From assembly GCA_014377915.1 (NCBI GenBank), contig JACMOT010000527.1:1-12906 (forward strand): a DNA stretch of 12,906 nucleotides. The letters are read 5' to 3'. A program made the position numbers and the translations under genes. This DNA comes from Tardiphaga sp. GTDB taxonomy: Bacteria > Pseudomonadota > Alphaproteobacteria > Rhizobiales > Xanthobacteraceae. Below, piece by piece: positions 5,472 through 12,122 of the stretch (position 1 is the stretch's first letter; every line of letters begins with the position of its first letter). The notes beneath the pieces are model-generated. The model made no database searches and was not told where the DNA came from. It worked only from the letters and a program-made list of their open reading frames with translations.

Positions 5472-6515
5472 ATGTCTGAAACGACCGCCGCCAAAATCCC
5501 CGTGACCGTGCTGACCGGCTATCTCGGCGCCGGCAAGACCACGCTGTTGAACCGCATCCTGTCGGAGAACCACGGCAAGAAATACGCCGTGATCGTCAAC
5601 GAGTTCGGCGAGATCGGCATCGACAATGATTTGATCATCGGCGCGGATGAAGAAGTGTTCGAGATGAACAATGGCTGCGTCTGCTGCACGGTGCGCGGCG
5701 ATCTGGTGCGCATCCTCGACGGCCTGATGAAGCGCAAGGGCAAGTTCGACGCCATCATCCTGGAGACCACCGGCCTCGCCGATCCCGCGCCGGTGGCGCA
5801 GACCTTCTTTGTCGACGAGGATGTGCAGCTGCACACAAGGCTCGACGCCGTGGTGACGGTGGCCGACGCCAAATGGCTGAGCGCGCGGCTCAAGGACGCG
5901 CCGGAAGCCAAGAACCAGATCGCCTTCGCCGACGTCATCGTGCTCAACAAGATCGATCTGGTGACCCAGCCCGAACTCGCCGAAGTCGAGGCCCGCATCC
6001 GCGCCATCAACCCCTACGCCAAGCTGCACCGCACCGAGCGCGCGCAGGTCAAATTGTCCGACGTGCTGGAGCAGGGCGCTTTCGATCTCGATCGCATTCT
6101 GGAGATCGAGCCGGAGTTTCTCGACGCCGGCGAGGCGCATGACCACGATCATCATGGCCACGATCACGGCCATCACCACGATCACGACCATGGTGGCATG
6201 AAGCACTATCATGATGAGGACATGCAGTCGCTGTCGCTGCGATCCGACAAGCCGCTCGATCCCTCGACCTTCATGCCGTGGCTGCAGGGGTTGGTACAGG
6301 CGGAAGGCGCCAAGATCCTGCGCTCCAAGGGGATCATCTCATTCCATGGCGACGATGAACGCTATGTCTTCCAGGGCGTGCACATGATGCTGGAAGGTGA
6401 TCACCAGCGACCGTGGAAGGAGGGCGAGAAGCGCGAGAGCCGCCTCGTCTTCATCGGTCGCGAATTGCCGGAGCAGATGATCCGCGACGGCTTCGCCAAC
6501 CTGATCCCCGTCTGA
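5472..6515 (+). CDS. CobW/COG0523 family GTPase, presumed zinc metallochaperone
   Basis: A 347-residue G3E-family GTPase of the CobW/YjiA/ZNG1 group (COG0523). Seen are Walker A GYLGAGKTT (16-24), the metal-binding CxCC in NGCVCC (C69, C71, C72), the switch-like ETTGLADP (98-105), the base-recognition motif NKID (159-162) and a CobW C-terminal domain from about residue 255. Between the domains is a His-rich stretch at 223-247 with 13 histidines. Members in Zur regulons (YeiR, YciC/ZagA, ZigA, eukaryotic ZNG1) are thought to hand zinc to client proteins under scarcity. Position after a zinc importer behind a Zur-type operator supports zinc and argues against cobalamin synthesis. GGAG at 5463-5466 serves as ribosome binding site. 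The client is unknown. Confidence 0.9.
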   Translation: MSETTAAKIPVTVLTGYLGAGKTTLLNRILSENHGKKYAVIVNEFGEIGIDNDLIIGADEEVFEMNNGCVCCTVRGDLVRILDGLMKRKGKFDAIILETTGLADPAPVAQTFFVDEDVQLHTRLDAVVTVADAKWLSARLKDAPEAKNQIAFADVIVLNKIDLVTQPELAEVEARIRAINPYAKLHRTERAQVKLSDVLEQGAFDLDRILEIEPEFLDAGEAHDHDHHGHDHGHHHDHDHGGMKHYHDEDMQSLSLRSDKPLDPSTFMPWLQGLVQAEGAKILRSKGIISFHGDDERYVFQGVHMMLEGDHQRPWKEGEKRESRLVFIGRELPEQMIRDGFANLIPV

Positions 6516-7531
6516 TGTCCGATTTCGATCCGCTGCGGGAGCAGGAATCCATCGTCTCGGTTACCGACCGCGTCCGTCCCGTCACGATCGGCGCGGCGGT
6601 GGTGGCTGTGCATTTTTTTGGCGACACCGCGATCTTTGTCGGCGCCGAGGAAAGCGTCACGCTGGTCGACGGGATGGGCCAGACCGTGGTGCCAGTGCAT
6701 AGCGGTGGCATTCTGTGCTCGGTCGCCGATGACAAGCGTATCCTGCTCGGCGGCGATGACGGCAGACTGGTTGAACTCAACCGCGACCGCGACGTCGCGG
6801 TGCTGGCCACCGACGCCAGGCGGCGCTGGATCGACAATGTCGCCCTGCATCCCGATGGCGCGGTGGCGTGGTCGGCCGGCAAGACGGCGTTTGTCCGCCC
6901 GCCAAAAGGCGAGGAGAAATCCTTTGAAGTCCCCTCCACGGTCGGTGGTCTGGCGTTCGCGCCAAAAGGCCTGCGGCTGGCGATCGCGCATTACAATGGC
7001 GTGACGCTGTGGTTCCCCAACATGGCCGCCAATGCCGAAGTGCTGGAATGGGCCGGCTCGCATCTCGGCGTCGTTTTCAGCCCGGATAACAAGTTTCTGG
7101 TCACCGCGATGCACGAGCCGGCGCTGCATGGCTGGCGACTGGCGGATGGCAAGCATATGCGGATGACCGGCTATCCGGCGCGGGTGCGTTCGATCTCGTG
7201 GAGCGCCGGCGGCAAGGCGCTGGCCACCTCCGGCGCCGACAGCGTGATCATGTGGCCGTTCGGCAGCAAGGACGGCCCGATGGGCAAGGAGCCGGCGATG
7301 CTGGCGCCGCTTAAGGCCAAGGTCACCATGGTGGCCTGCCATCCCAAACAGGACATCCTCGCCTGCGGCTACAGCAACGGCACCATTCTGATGGTGCGGA
7401 CTACCGATGGCGCCGAGGTTCTGGTGCGCGCCAACAAGGGCGAGCCGGTCACGGCGCTGGCCTGGAACGCCAAGGGAACGCTGCTCGGCTTCGCCGATCA
7501 GAATGGCGATTCGGGGTTGCTGGAGCTCTGA
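6515..7531 (+). CDS. WD40-type beta-propeller protein, last gene of the zinc operon
   Basis: A 338-residue protein with repeated WD40-like blades. I count about eight units, the clearest at 66-89, 106-128, 143-167, 184-209, 224-249, 270-296 and 312-338, each with a turn such as HPDG, SPDN or NAKG followed by strands ending in a W/V-x-F/L-like strand. There is no signal peptide or membrane span, so it should be cytoplasmic. Its ATG shares one base with the GTPase stop (TGATG), which implies coupled translation and suggests the two proteins act together. The frame is open upstream, but only as out-of-frame GTPase sequence. Propellers of this type usually serve as protein-binding platforms; one idea is a scaffold linking the GTPase to its zinc clients. 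AztD, the zinc chaperone of azt operons, is also a propeller, but it is periplasmic, so equivalence is not claimed. Confidence 0.82.
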   Translation: MSDFDPLREQESIVSVTDRVRPVTIGAAVVAVHFFGDTAIFVGAEESVTLVDGMGQTVVPVHSGGILCSVADDKRILLGGDDGRLVELNRDRDVAVLATDARRRWIDNVALHPDGAVAWSAGKTAFVRPPKGEEKSFEVPSTVGGLAFAPKGLRLAIAHYNGVTLWFPNMAANAEVLEWAGSHLGVVFSPDNKFLVTAMHEPALHGWRLADGKHMRMTGYPARVRSISWSAGGKALATSGADSVIMWPFGSKDGPMGKEPAMLAPLKAKVTMVACHPKQDILACGYSNGTILMVRTTDGAEVLVRANKGEPVTALAWNAKGTLLGFADQNGDSGLLEL

Positions 7532-7560
7532 CCAATGGCGGCTGCTCTCGAAGTCTGAGC

Positions 7561-7715
7561 CCGGGACGCGGTGATCCTTAACCGCGTCTCGAAGGAGGGC
7601 CGCAGGTGGCTCGGCCTCCGCCTCATGGCTCGAGACGCGCGCAAGAGCGCGCTCCTCACCATGAGGAAGATGGAATGGCTCTATCCGAAAATGCTCCAGC
7701 ACCGCGTCCGAGGCA
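7561..7715. repeat. Composite palindromic repeat between convergent genes
   Basis: This gene-free gap (7532-7755) holds interleaved inverted repeats. GGACGCGGT (7564-7572) pairs with ACCGCGTCC (7701-7709) and, by eight bases, with ACCGCGTC (7581-7588). CGCGTCTCGA (7583-7592) pairs perfectly with TCGAGACGCG (7630-7639). CCTCATGG (7621-7628) pairs with CCATGAGG (7659-7666), and GCGCGC (7637-7642) with GCGCGC (7647-7652). Several of these pairings exclude one another. From memory, repeats of the CGCGTCTCGAAGG kind are frequent between genes in Bradyrhizobium relatives. Located between the ends of the propeller gene and the regulator gene, the element could stop transcription from both sides. Reading frames through it are spurious. 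Confidence 0.7.
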
Positions 7716-7755
7716 CCATTTTGGCTGCACCTGAGCGCGTCGGGATGGTTCGCGC

Positions 7756-8571
7756 CTACTTCAGCAGCGCGCGGATCTTGTCCGCACCCGCTGGCGTGAC
7801 GGGATTGTAGACCACCATGTTGAGGTCGGGCCGACCATCGACGGCGAATGACGAAAATTCCATCGACAACGATCCGGCGATCGGATGTTGCAGGACCTTC
7901 GTGCCATCGCCGTGCTGGCCCTGCACATCGTTGTCGCGCCACATCGTCGCGAATTCGGGGCTGGTCGCGCACAGCTCATCGACCAGCGACTGCACGTTGC
8001 CCGCCGCACCGGCACGCGCCACATCCGCGCGGAAGGACGCCACCACATATCGCGCGATGCTTTGCCAGTTGGGCTGCGCTGCCCGGACGTGGCTGTCCCG
8101 GAACATCAGGCGCAGAACATTGCGCTGCCCATCCGGCAGCGTGCTGTAGTCAGTGAGAACCGCGGCGGCGGCTCTGTTCCACGCGATCACGTCCCATGTC
8201 GCCGTGCGAATGAAAGCGGGACTGTATTCCAGCGTATCGAGCACGCGTTGCAGGCGGGGTGAGATACCTTCCGGCGCGTGATAACGGGCTGGGGGGAGCC
8301 GGCCGAGACCGAGCAGAAAAAGATGTTCGCGTTCCGCGGACGTCAGCATCATGGCGCGGGCGATACGATCCAGCACGTCCGCGGAAGGCGCGCCGCCGCG
8401 CCCTTGCTCCAGCCAAGTGTACCAGGTGGCGCTGATATTGGCGCGCTGCGCCACCTCTTCGCGCCGAAGTCCCGGCGTTCGTCGCCGCCGCGGCGGAAAG
8501 CCGAAAGCCGTCGGATCGAGCTTGGCGCGGAGATCCTTCAGATAAGTCCCCAGCGAGTTTTCGTCCGTCAT
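7756..8571 (-). CDS. XRE-family transcriptional regulator with MmyB-like sensor domain
   Basis: A 271-residue DNA-binding regulator. The N-terminal helix-turn-helix spans about residues 8-75, with the recognition region around TPGLRREEVAQRANISATWYT cut here as TPGLRREEV (32-40) and ANISATWYTWLEQGRG (44-59). The remainder, with WDVIAWNRAA (126-135) and NVLRLMFRD (151-159), matches the MmyB-like ligand-binding domain found in many such regulators, thought to bind a small, possibly fatty, ligand. It is divergent from the SDR/epimerase gene with a 91-base gap, the usual layout for a regulator and its target in this family. It most likely controls that gene and itself. The ligand is unknown. The Shine-Dalgarno is weak (AGG next to the ATG). 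Confidence 0.88.
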   Translation of the reverse strand: MTDENSLGTYLKDLRAKLDPTAFGFPPRRRRTPGLRREEVAQRANISATWYTWLEQGRGGAPSADVLDRIARAMMLTSAEREHLFLLGLGRLPPARYHAPEGISPRLQRVLDTLEYSPAFIRTATWDVIAWNRAAAAVLTDYSTLPDGQRNVLRLMFRDSHVRAAQPNWQSIARYVVASFRADVARAGAAGNVQSLVDELCATSPEFATMWRDNDVQGQHGDGTKVLQHPIAGSLSMEFSSFAVDGRPDLNMVVYNPVTPAGADKIRALLK

Positions 8572-8662
8572 CCTGTTAGTTCTTATACTATTGTAATCTC
8601 ACTACTTTACCCGAATATGAAACCTACCATATCCCTGCATTCTGAACAGGGAGTGTTTTCTC
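8572..8662. promoter_or_regulatory. AT-rich divergent promoter region
   Basis: This 91-base gap between the regulator and the SDR gene is clearly more AT-rich than its surroundings and must carry both promoters. I cannot fix a convincing -35/-10 pair for either strand; TACAAT on the minus strand (about 8590-8595) is one possible -10. CCCTG (8633-8637) and CAGGG (8647-8651), with TTC-T-GAA between them, form a partial inverted repeat that overlaps the SDR ribosome binding site GGGAG (8649-8653) and could be the regulator's operator. Confidence 0.45.
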
Positions 8663-9552
8663 ATGCGTGTATTCGTTACCGGCGCCGCCGGATTTATCGG
8701 CAGCGAAACGACCAAGGAACTCATTGCAAACGGACATCAGGTCGTAGGCCTCGCGCGCTCCGAAGCGAACGTCGCCACGCTTCAGAAGCTGGGTGCGGAG
8801 GTTCATTATGGCTCGCTGCAGGACCTCGACAGCCTGAAGCGCGGCGCAAGGGGGGCAGACGGCGTGATCCATCTGGCCTTCATCCATGATTTCTCTAAAT
8901 TCGCGGAGAATGGCGCGATCGACAGGACCGCCATCGAAGCCATGGGCGATGAGCTGGCAGGCACCAACAAGCCTTTTATCGTCACCTCGGGGACCGGCCT
9001 GGTCGCGTCAGGCGTGGTGGTTACCGAAGATATGCGGCGCGAATCCAGCGCACATGTTCCGCGCGTATCCGAGCAGGCGGGCCTCGCATATGCGTCGCGT
9101 GGCGTGCGCGCGATGGCGATACGGCTGCCGCAGGTGCATGGCGCCGACGGGAAAGCCGGATTGATCTCGTATCTGGTCGAACTCGCGCGTCAGAAAGGCG
9201 CCGCCGCCTATGTCGGCGGGGGCGCCGAACGCTGGGCCGCGGCGCACGTGCTGGATGTCGCGCGCCTCTACCGGCTTGCGTTGGAGAACGGGACGGTCGA
9301 CGGGATCTACCACGCGGTTGGCGAGGAAGGCGTGCCATGCATGAGGTCATCGACGTGATCGGCCGCGCGCTCAATGTGCCGGTCGTGTCCATCAGGAAGG
9401 AGCAGGCGGGTGAGTACTACGGGCCGCTGGTGATGTTCGCCGGTCTCGACATGCCGGCCTCCAGCGCCTTGACACAGCAGCGGCTGGATTGGACGCCGGC
9501 CGGGATCGGCCTGATCGCCGACATCGGCCGGCCGAACTACTTCAAGGCTTGA
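8663..9552 (+). pseudogene. NAD-dependent epimerase/SDR family oxidoreductase, frameshifted near the 3' end
   Basis: An extended/atypical short-chain dehydrogenase-reductase (NAD-dependent epimerase/dehydratase family). The dinucleotide-binding loop GAAGFIGSE lies at residues 7-15, and the family stretch ASRGVRAMAIRLPQVHG is intact; a canonical YxxxK is not obvious. The initial frame runs 225 codons in good register to GVP (CCA at 9335-9337) and then reads 6 foreign codons to a TGA at 9356-9358. The missing C-terminus continues one base back from 9337 (MHEVIDVIGRALNVPVVSI to NYFKA, 71 residues) to a TGA at 9550-9552. Joined, the protein is 296 residues, the normal family length, so a single missing base near 9337 explains all. 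This is either a true inactivating mutation or a sequencing error. Start supported by GGGAG at 8649-8653. Confidence 0.8.
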
Positions 9553-10462
9553 GCGCCTCAGTGGTACCGATTGTGTCCGGGAAAGTCCTGAGCCAGTGGC
9601 GCGCGATGTCGGCGCGCGGCGCGACCCAGGCGTGGCCGGAACCGGTGATGTGGCGCAGGATGCTGTCCAGCGCGCCCATCCGGCCGGGACGACCGATCAT
9701 CCGCGGGTGCAGCCCGATCGACAGCATCTTTGGCGCGCGTTCGCCCTCGCGCGTCAGCCAGTCAAAGGCGTTGGTGCAGTAATCGGCGAAATCAGTGCCA
9801 TTGAAGCGCTGGGTGTGCTGGAAGTGCATGTCGTTGGTATCAAAGGCATAGGGCAGGATCAAATGACGGCGGCCGGCGACGGCGACGGTGTAGGGCAGGT
9901 CGTCATTGTAGGCGTCGCTATCGTAGAGAAAACCGCCATCCTCGACCAGCAGGCGACGGGTGTTCGCCGACGTCGCGGAGCGGGTGTGCCAGCCGAGCGG
10001 CCGCTGGCCGGTCATCTCGGCGATGACCTGCACGGTGCGCGCGATGGCTTCGCGTTCGGTGCTCTCGTCCATGCCGGCGTGGCTTTCCCATCGCCAGCCA
10101 TGCGCCGAGACCTCATGGCCGCGGCGGATCGCGTCGCGCGCCAGTTGCGGCGAACGCTCGACGGCGCGGCCACAGGCGCTCACCGTGGTCTTGACGCCGT
10201 AATCATCGAACAGGTCCATGACGCGCCACCACGCCGCGCGATTGGCATATTCGAAATGGCTCTCGATGCACGGGTCCGGGCCATCGAGGCGATGCTCGAC
10301 CTCGTAGATGGCCTCGTTGCGTCCATCGCCCTCGGACACCGTGAACTCGGCGCCCTCCTCGAAGTTGACGACGAAGGACACCGCGACGCGGGCGCCGCCT
10401 GGCCAGCGCGGATCGGGCGCCGCGCCGGCATAGCCGACGAGATCGCGTGACGTATTGTTCAT
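9542..10462 (-). CDS. PuuE-type polysaccharide deacetylase / allantoinase-like protein
   Basis: A 306-residue NodB-fold hydrolase. The start, RDLVGYAGAAPDPRWPGGAR (6-25), and NFEEGAE (33-39) closely resemble PuuE, the metal-independent allantoinase that opens allantoin to allantoate, and related peptidoglycan deacetylases. Where metal-dependent NodB enzymes have an H-x3-H pair, this protein has H121 and W125 (SAHGWRW), and the usual Asp pair is E35-E36, both in line with PuuE-like rather than zinc-dependent catalysis. No signal peptide, so it is cytoplasmic, which fits a small imported substrate. It is the last gene of an ABC importer operon; its ATG overlaps the stop of the second permease (ATGA). 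Its end overlaps the SDR gene by 11 bases, tail to tail. Exact substrate not certain. Confidence 0.82.
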   Translation of the reverse strand: MNNTSRDLVGYAGAAPDPRWPGGARVAVSFVVNFEEGAEFTVSEGDGRNEAIYEVEHRLDGPDPCIESHFEYANRAAWWRVMDLFDDYGVKTTVSACGRAVERSPQLARDAIRRGHEVSAHGWRWESHAGMDESTEREAIARTVQVIAEMTGQRPLGWHTRSATSANTRRLLVEDGGFLYDSDAYNDDLPYTVAVAGRRHLILPYAFDTNDMHFQHTQRFNGTDFADYCTNAFDWLTREGERAPKMLSIGLHPRMIGRPGRMGALDSILRHITGSGHAWVAPRADIARHWLRTFPDTIGTTEALKP

Positions 10463-11259
10463 TCGGCGGTCCCTGCCATGCGATGCAGACCGACCAGACG
10501 GTCGCTGAGAACCAGCAGGATCACCGTCGCCAGCAGGATCAGCGTCGACAATGCGGCCAGCGTCGGGTCGGGTGCCTCTTCGATATATTGCAGCATCTTG
10601 ATCGGCAGCGTCTTGGCGCGCACGTCGGTCAGAAAGATCGACACCGGATAGTTGTCGAACGAAGCGAGGAAAGCGAATAGGCCGGCGGTGAGGAACGACG
10701 GCGCCAGCGCTGGCACCATCGCCTTCACGATCGCGCCGGGATAGGTGCAGCCCAGCGTGCGCGCGGCTTCTACCAGCGTGAAGTCGAAGCGGGCGAGGCC
10801 GGCGATCATGGTGCGGGCGATATAGGGCAACGTCACCACCAGATGCGCGAGCAAAAGTGCGACCCAGGCGCTACCGAGACCGAGCATGCGAAAATACTGC
10901 AGCAGCGCGATGCCGAGCACCAGGCCGGGCATCATCAGCGGCGAGGTCAGTGCCGTCGCCAGCATCTCCGAGCCAGGCAGCCGGCGCTGCACGATGGCGA
11001 TGGCGGCGAGTGTGCCGAACACCAGCGAGATGGCCGTGGACAGCGCCGCTATCCGCAGCGACAGGCCGAGCGCCGGCCAGAAGCCGTCCAGCCGTCCGAT
11101 CCGCTCATACCAGCGCAGTGAGGCGCCGCCGATCGGGAGATCGAACACGGGCGTCGGCGAGAAGCTGGCGGCGGCGATCACCAGCAAGGGGGCGAGCAGG
11201 AACAACGCCGCGCCGAGTGCGGCGGTCCAGGCCAGAGCAATTGCGATCCGCGTGCTCAT
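10459..11259 (-). CDS. ABC transporter permease, PotC-like
   Basis: A 266-residue inner-membrane permease of the spermidine/putrescine-type (PotC) group. About six hydrophobic spans are visible. The cytoplasmic EAA loop that docks the ATPase is at about residues 164-183: EAARTLGCTYPGAIVKAMVP. The frame stays open upstream to about 12258, but that part is an out-of-frame reading of the first permease and the ATPase end, so the ATG at 11257-11259 is chosen. It overlaps the preceding stop (ATGA), which supports it. It would pair with the first permease as a heterodimer. Substrate specificity cannot be read from the permease; the operon partner enzyme hints at a ureide or amide. Confidence 0.88.
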   Translation of the reverse strand: MSTRIAIALAWTAALGAALFLLAPLLVIAAASFSPTPVFDLPIGGASLRWYERIGRLDGFWPALGLSLRIAALSTAISLVFGTLAAIAIVQRRLPGSEMLATALTSPLMMPGLVLGIALLQYFRMLGLGSAWVALLLAHLVVTLPYIARTMIAGLARFDFTLVEAARTLGCTYPGAIVKAMVPALAPSFLTAGLFAFLASFDNYPVSIFLTDVRAKTLPIKMLQYIEEAPDPTLAALSTLILLATVILLVLSDRLVGLHRMAGTAE

Positions 11260-12122
11260 CGTCCGGCTCCGGACCGCGCCAGCCGGGTGCTGAGGGTGAT
11301 GACGGCAATGGCGATGACCAGCAACACGACGCCGGCGGCGGCGCCGAAGGCCGGCTGGCGCGCAAGCAGATAGGCCTTGGCGATGGTGCTGGCGAGGGTT
11401 GGATAGCGCTCGCCGATCAGCAGCGTCGGCACCACATAGGCGGAGACCGACAGCGAGAACACCAGTGCGACGCCGGCGACGATGCCGGGCATCGTCAGCG
11501 GCAGGGTGACGCGCAGGAACGCGACCACGGGCGATGCACCGAGCGTCGCAGCCGCGTCGGTCATGCGGCGGTCCAGTTGCGCCACTACGCTGTAGATCGG
11601 CAGGATCATGAAGGGTAGGAAGATGTTGACCGAGCCGACGATCAGCGCGGTCTCGGTAAAGATCATGCGGATCGGTTCGCGGATGATACCGAGCGTGATC
11701 AGTACGGTGTTCACCAGCCCGTCGCTGCGCAGCAGGATCGTCCAGGCGAAGGCCTTGACGATGACGCTGGCGGCCAGCGGCAGGAACAAGGTCGCGAGCA
11801 ACAGGCTGCGCACGGCACCGCGCGCCCGTGCCAGCGCAAAGGCGGCAGGATAACCGATCGCAAAGGCGATCAACGTGGTCAGCAGCGCCAGCCGCAGCGA
11901 ATTCCAGACGACGCCGAGATAATACGGCGTGCCAAGCAGTCTGGCATATTCGGCCAAGGTGAAGCCGCCCGGCGAGCGCACGCTGCCGACCAGCAGTAGC
12001 AGCAGCGGCACCACGAACAACGCGGTGAGAATGATCACCGCCGGCGCCGCAAGGCCGGCGGCCAGTCGGCGGTCGCGGTTCGGCGGTTGCGCAATAATTG
12101 CGGAAGGGACTGTCGCGATCAT
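11256..12122 (-). CDS. ABC transporter permease, PotB-like
   Basis: A 288-residue inner-membrane permease of the PotB group. Six hydrophobic spans are apparent, the first at about residues 22-46 after a short cytoplasmic N-terminus. The EAA-type loop is DAAATLGASPVVAFLRVTLP (189-208). The start ATG (12120-12122) overlaps the ATPase stop and the stop overlaps the next permease start, both as ATGA, so the operon is tightly coupled. Together with the PotC-like permease, the ATPase and an unseen solute-binding protein it would form a complete importer. Confidence 0.88.
   Translation of the reverse strand: MIATVPSAIIAQPPNRDRRLAAGLAAPAVIILTALFVVPLLLLLVGSVRSPGGFTLAEYARLLGTPYYLGVVWNSLRLALLTTLIAFAIGYPAAFALARARGAVRSLLLATLFLPLAASVIVKAFAWTILLRSDGLVNTVLITLGIIREPIRMIFTETALIVGSVNIFLPFMILPIYSVVAQLDRRMTDAAATLGASPVVAFLRVTLPLTMPGIVAGVALVFSLSVSAYVVPTLLIGERYPTLASTIAKAYLLARQPAFGAAAGVVLLVIAIAVITLSTRLARSGAGR

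Noticed and set aside
7571..7810. Small plus-strand frame of 79 codons after the propeller gene
   Set aside because: It is translated palindromic repeat that runs into the antisense of the regulator; no domain and no ribosome binding site.
6401..7972. Minus-strand 523-codon frame opposite the propeller gene
   Set aside because: Antisense shadow; crosses a repeat region and the regulator gene in the wrong frame.
9326..9358. Programmed -1 ribosomal frameshift in the SDR gene
   Set aside because: No X-XXY-YYZ slippery heptamer or clear downstream stimulator is present, and the family is not known for recoding; a mutation or sequence error is simpler.
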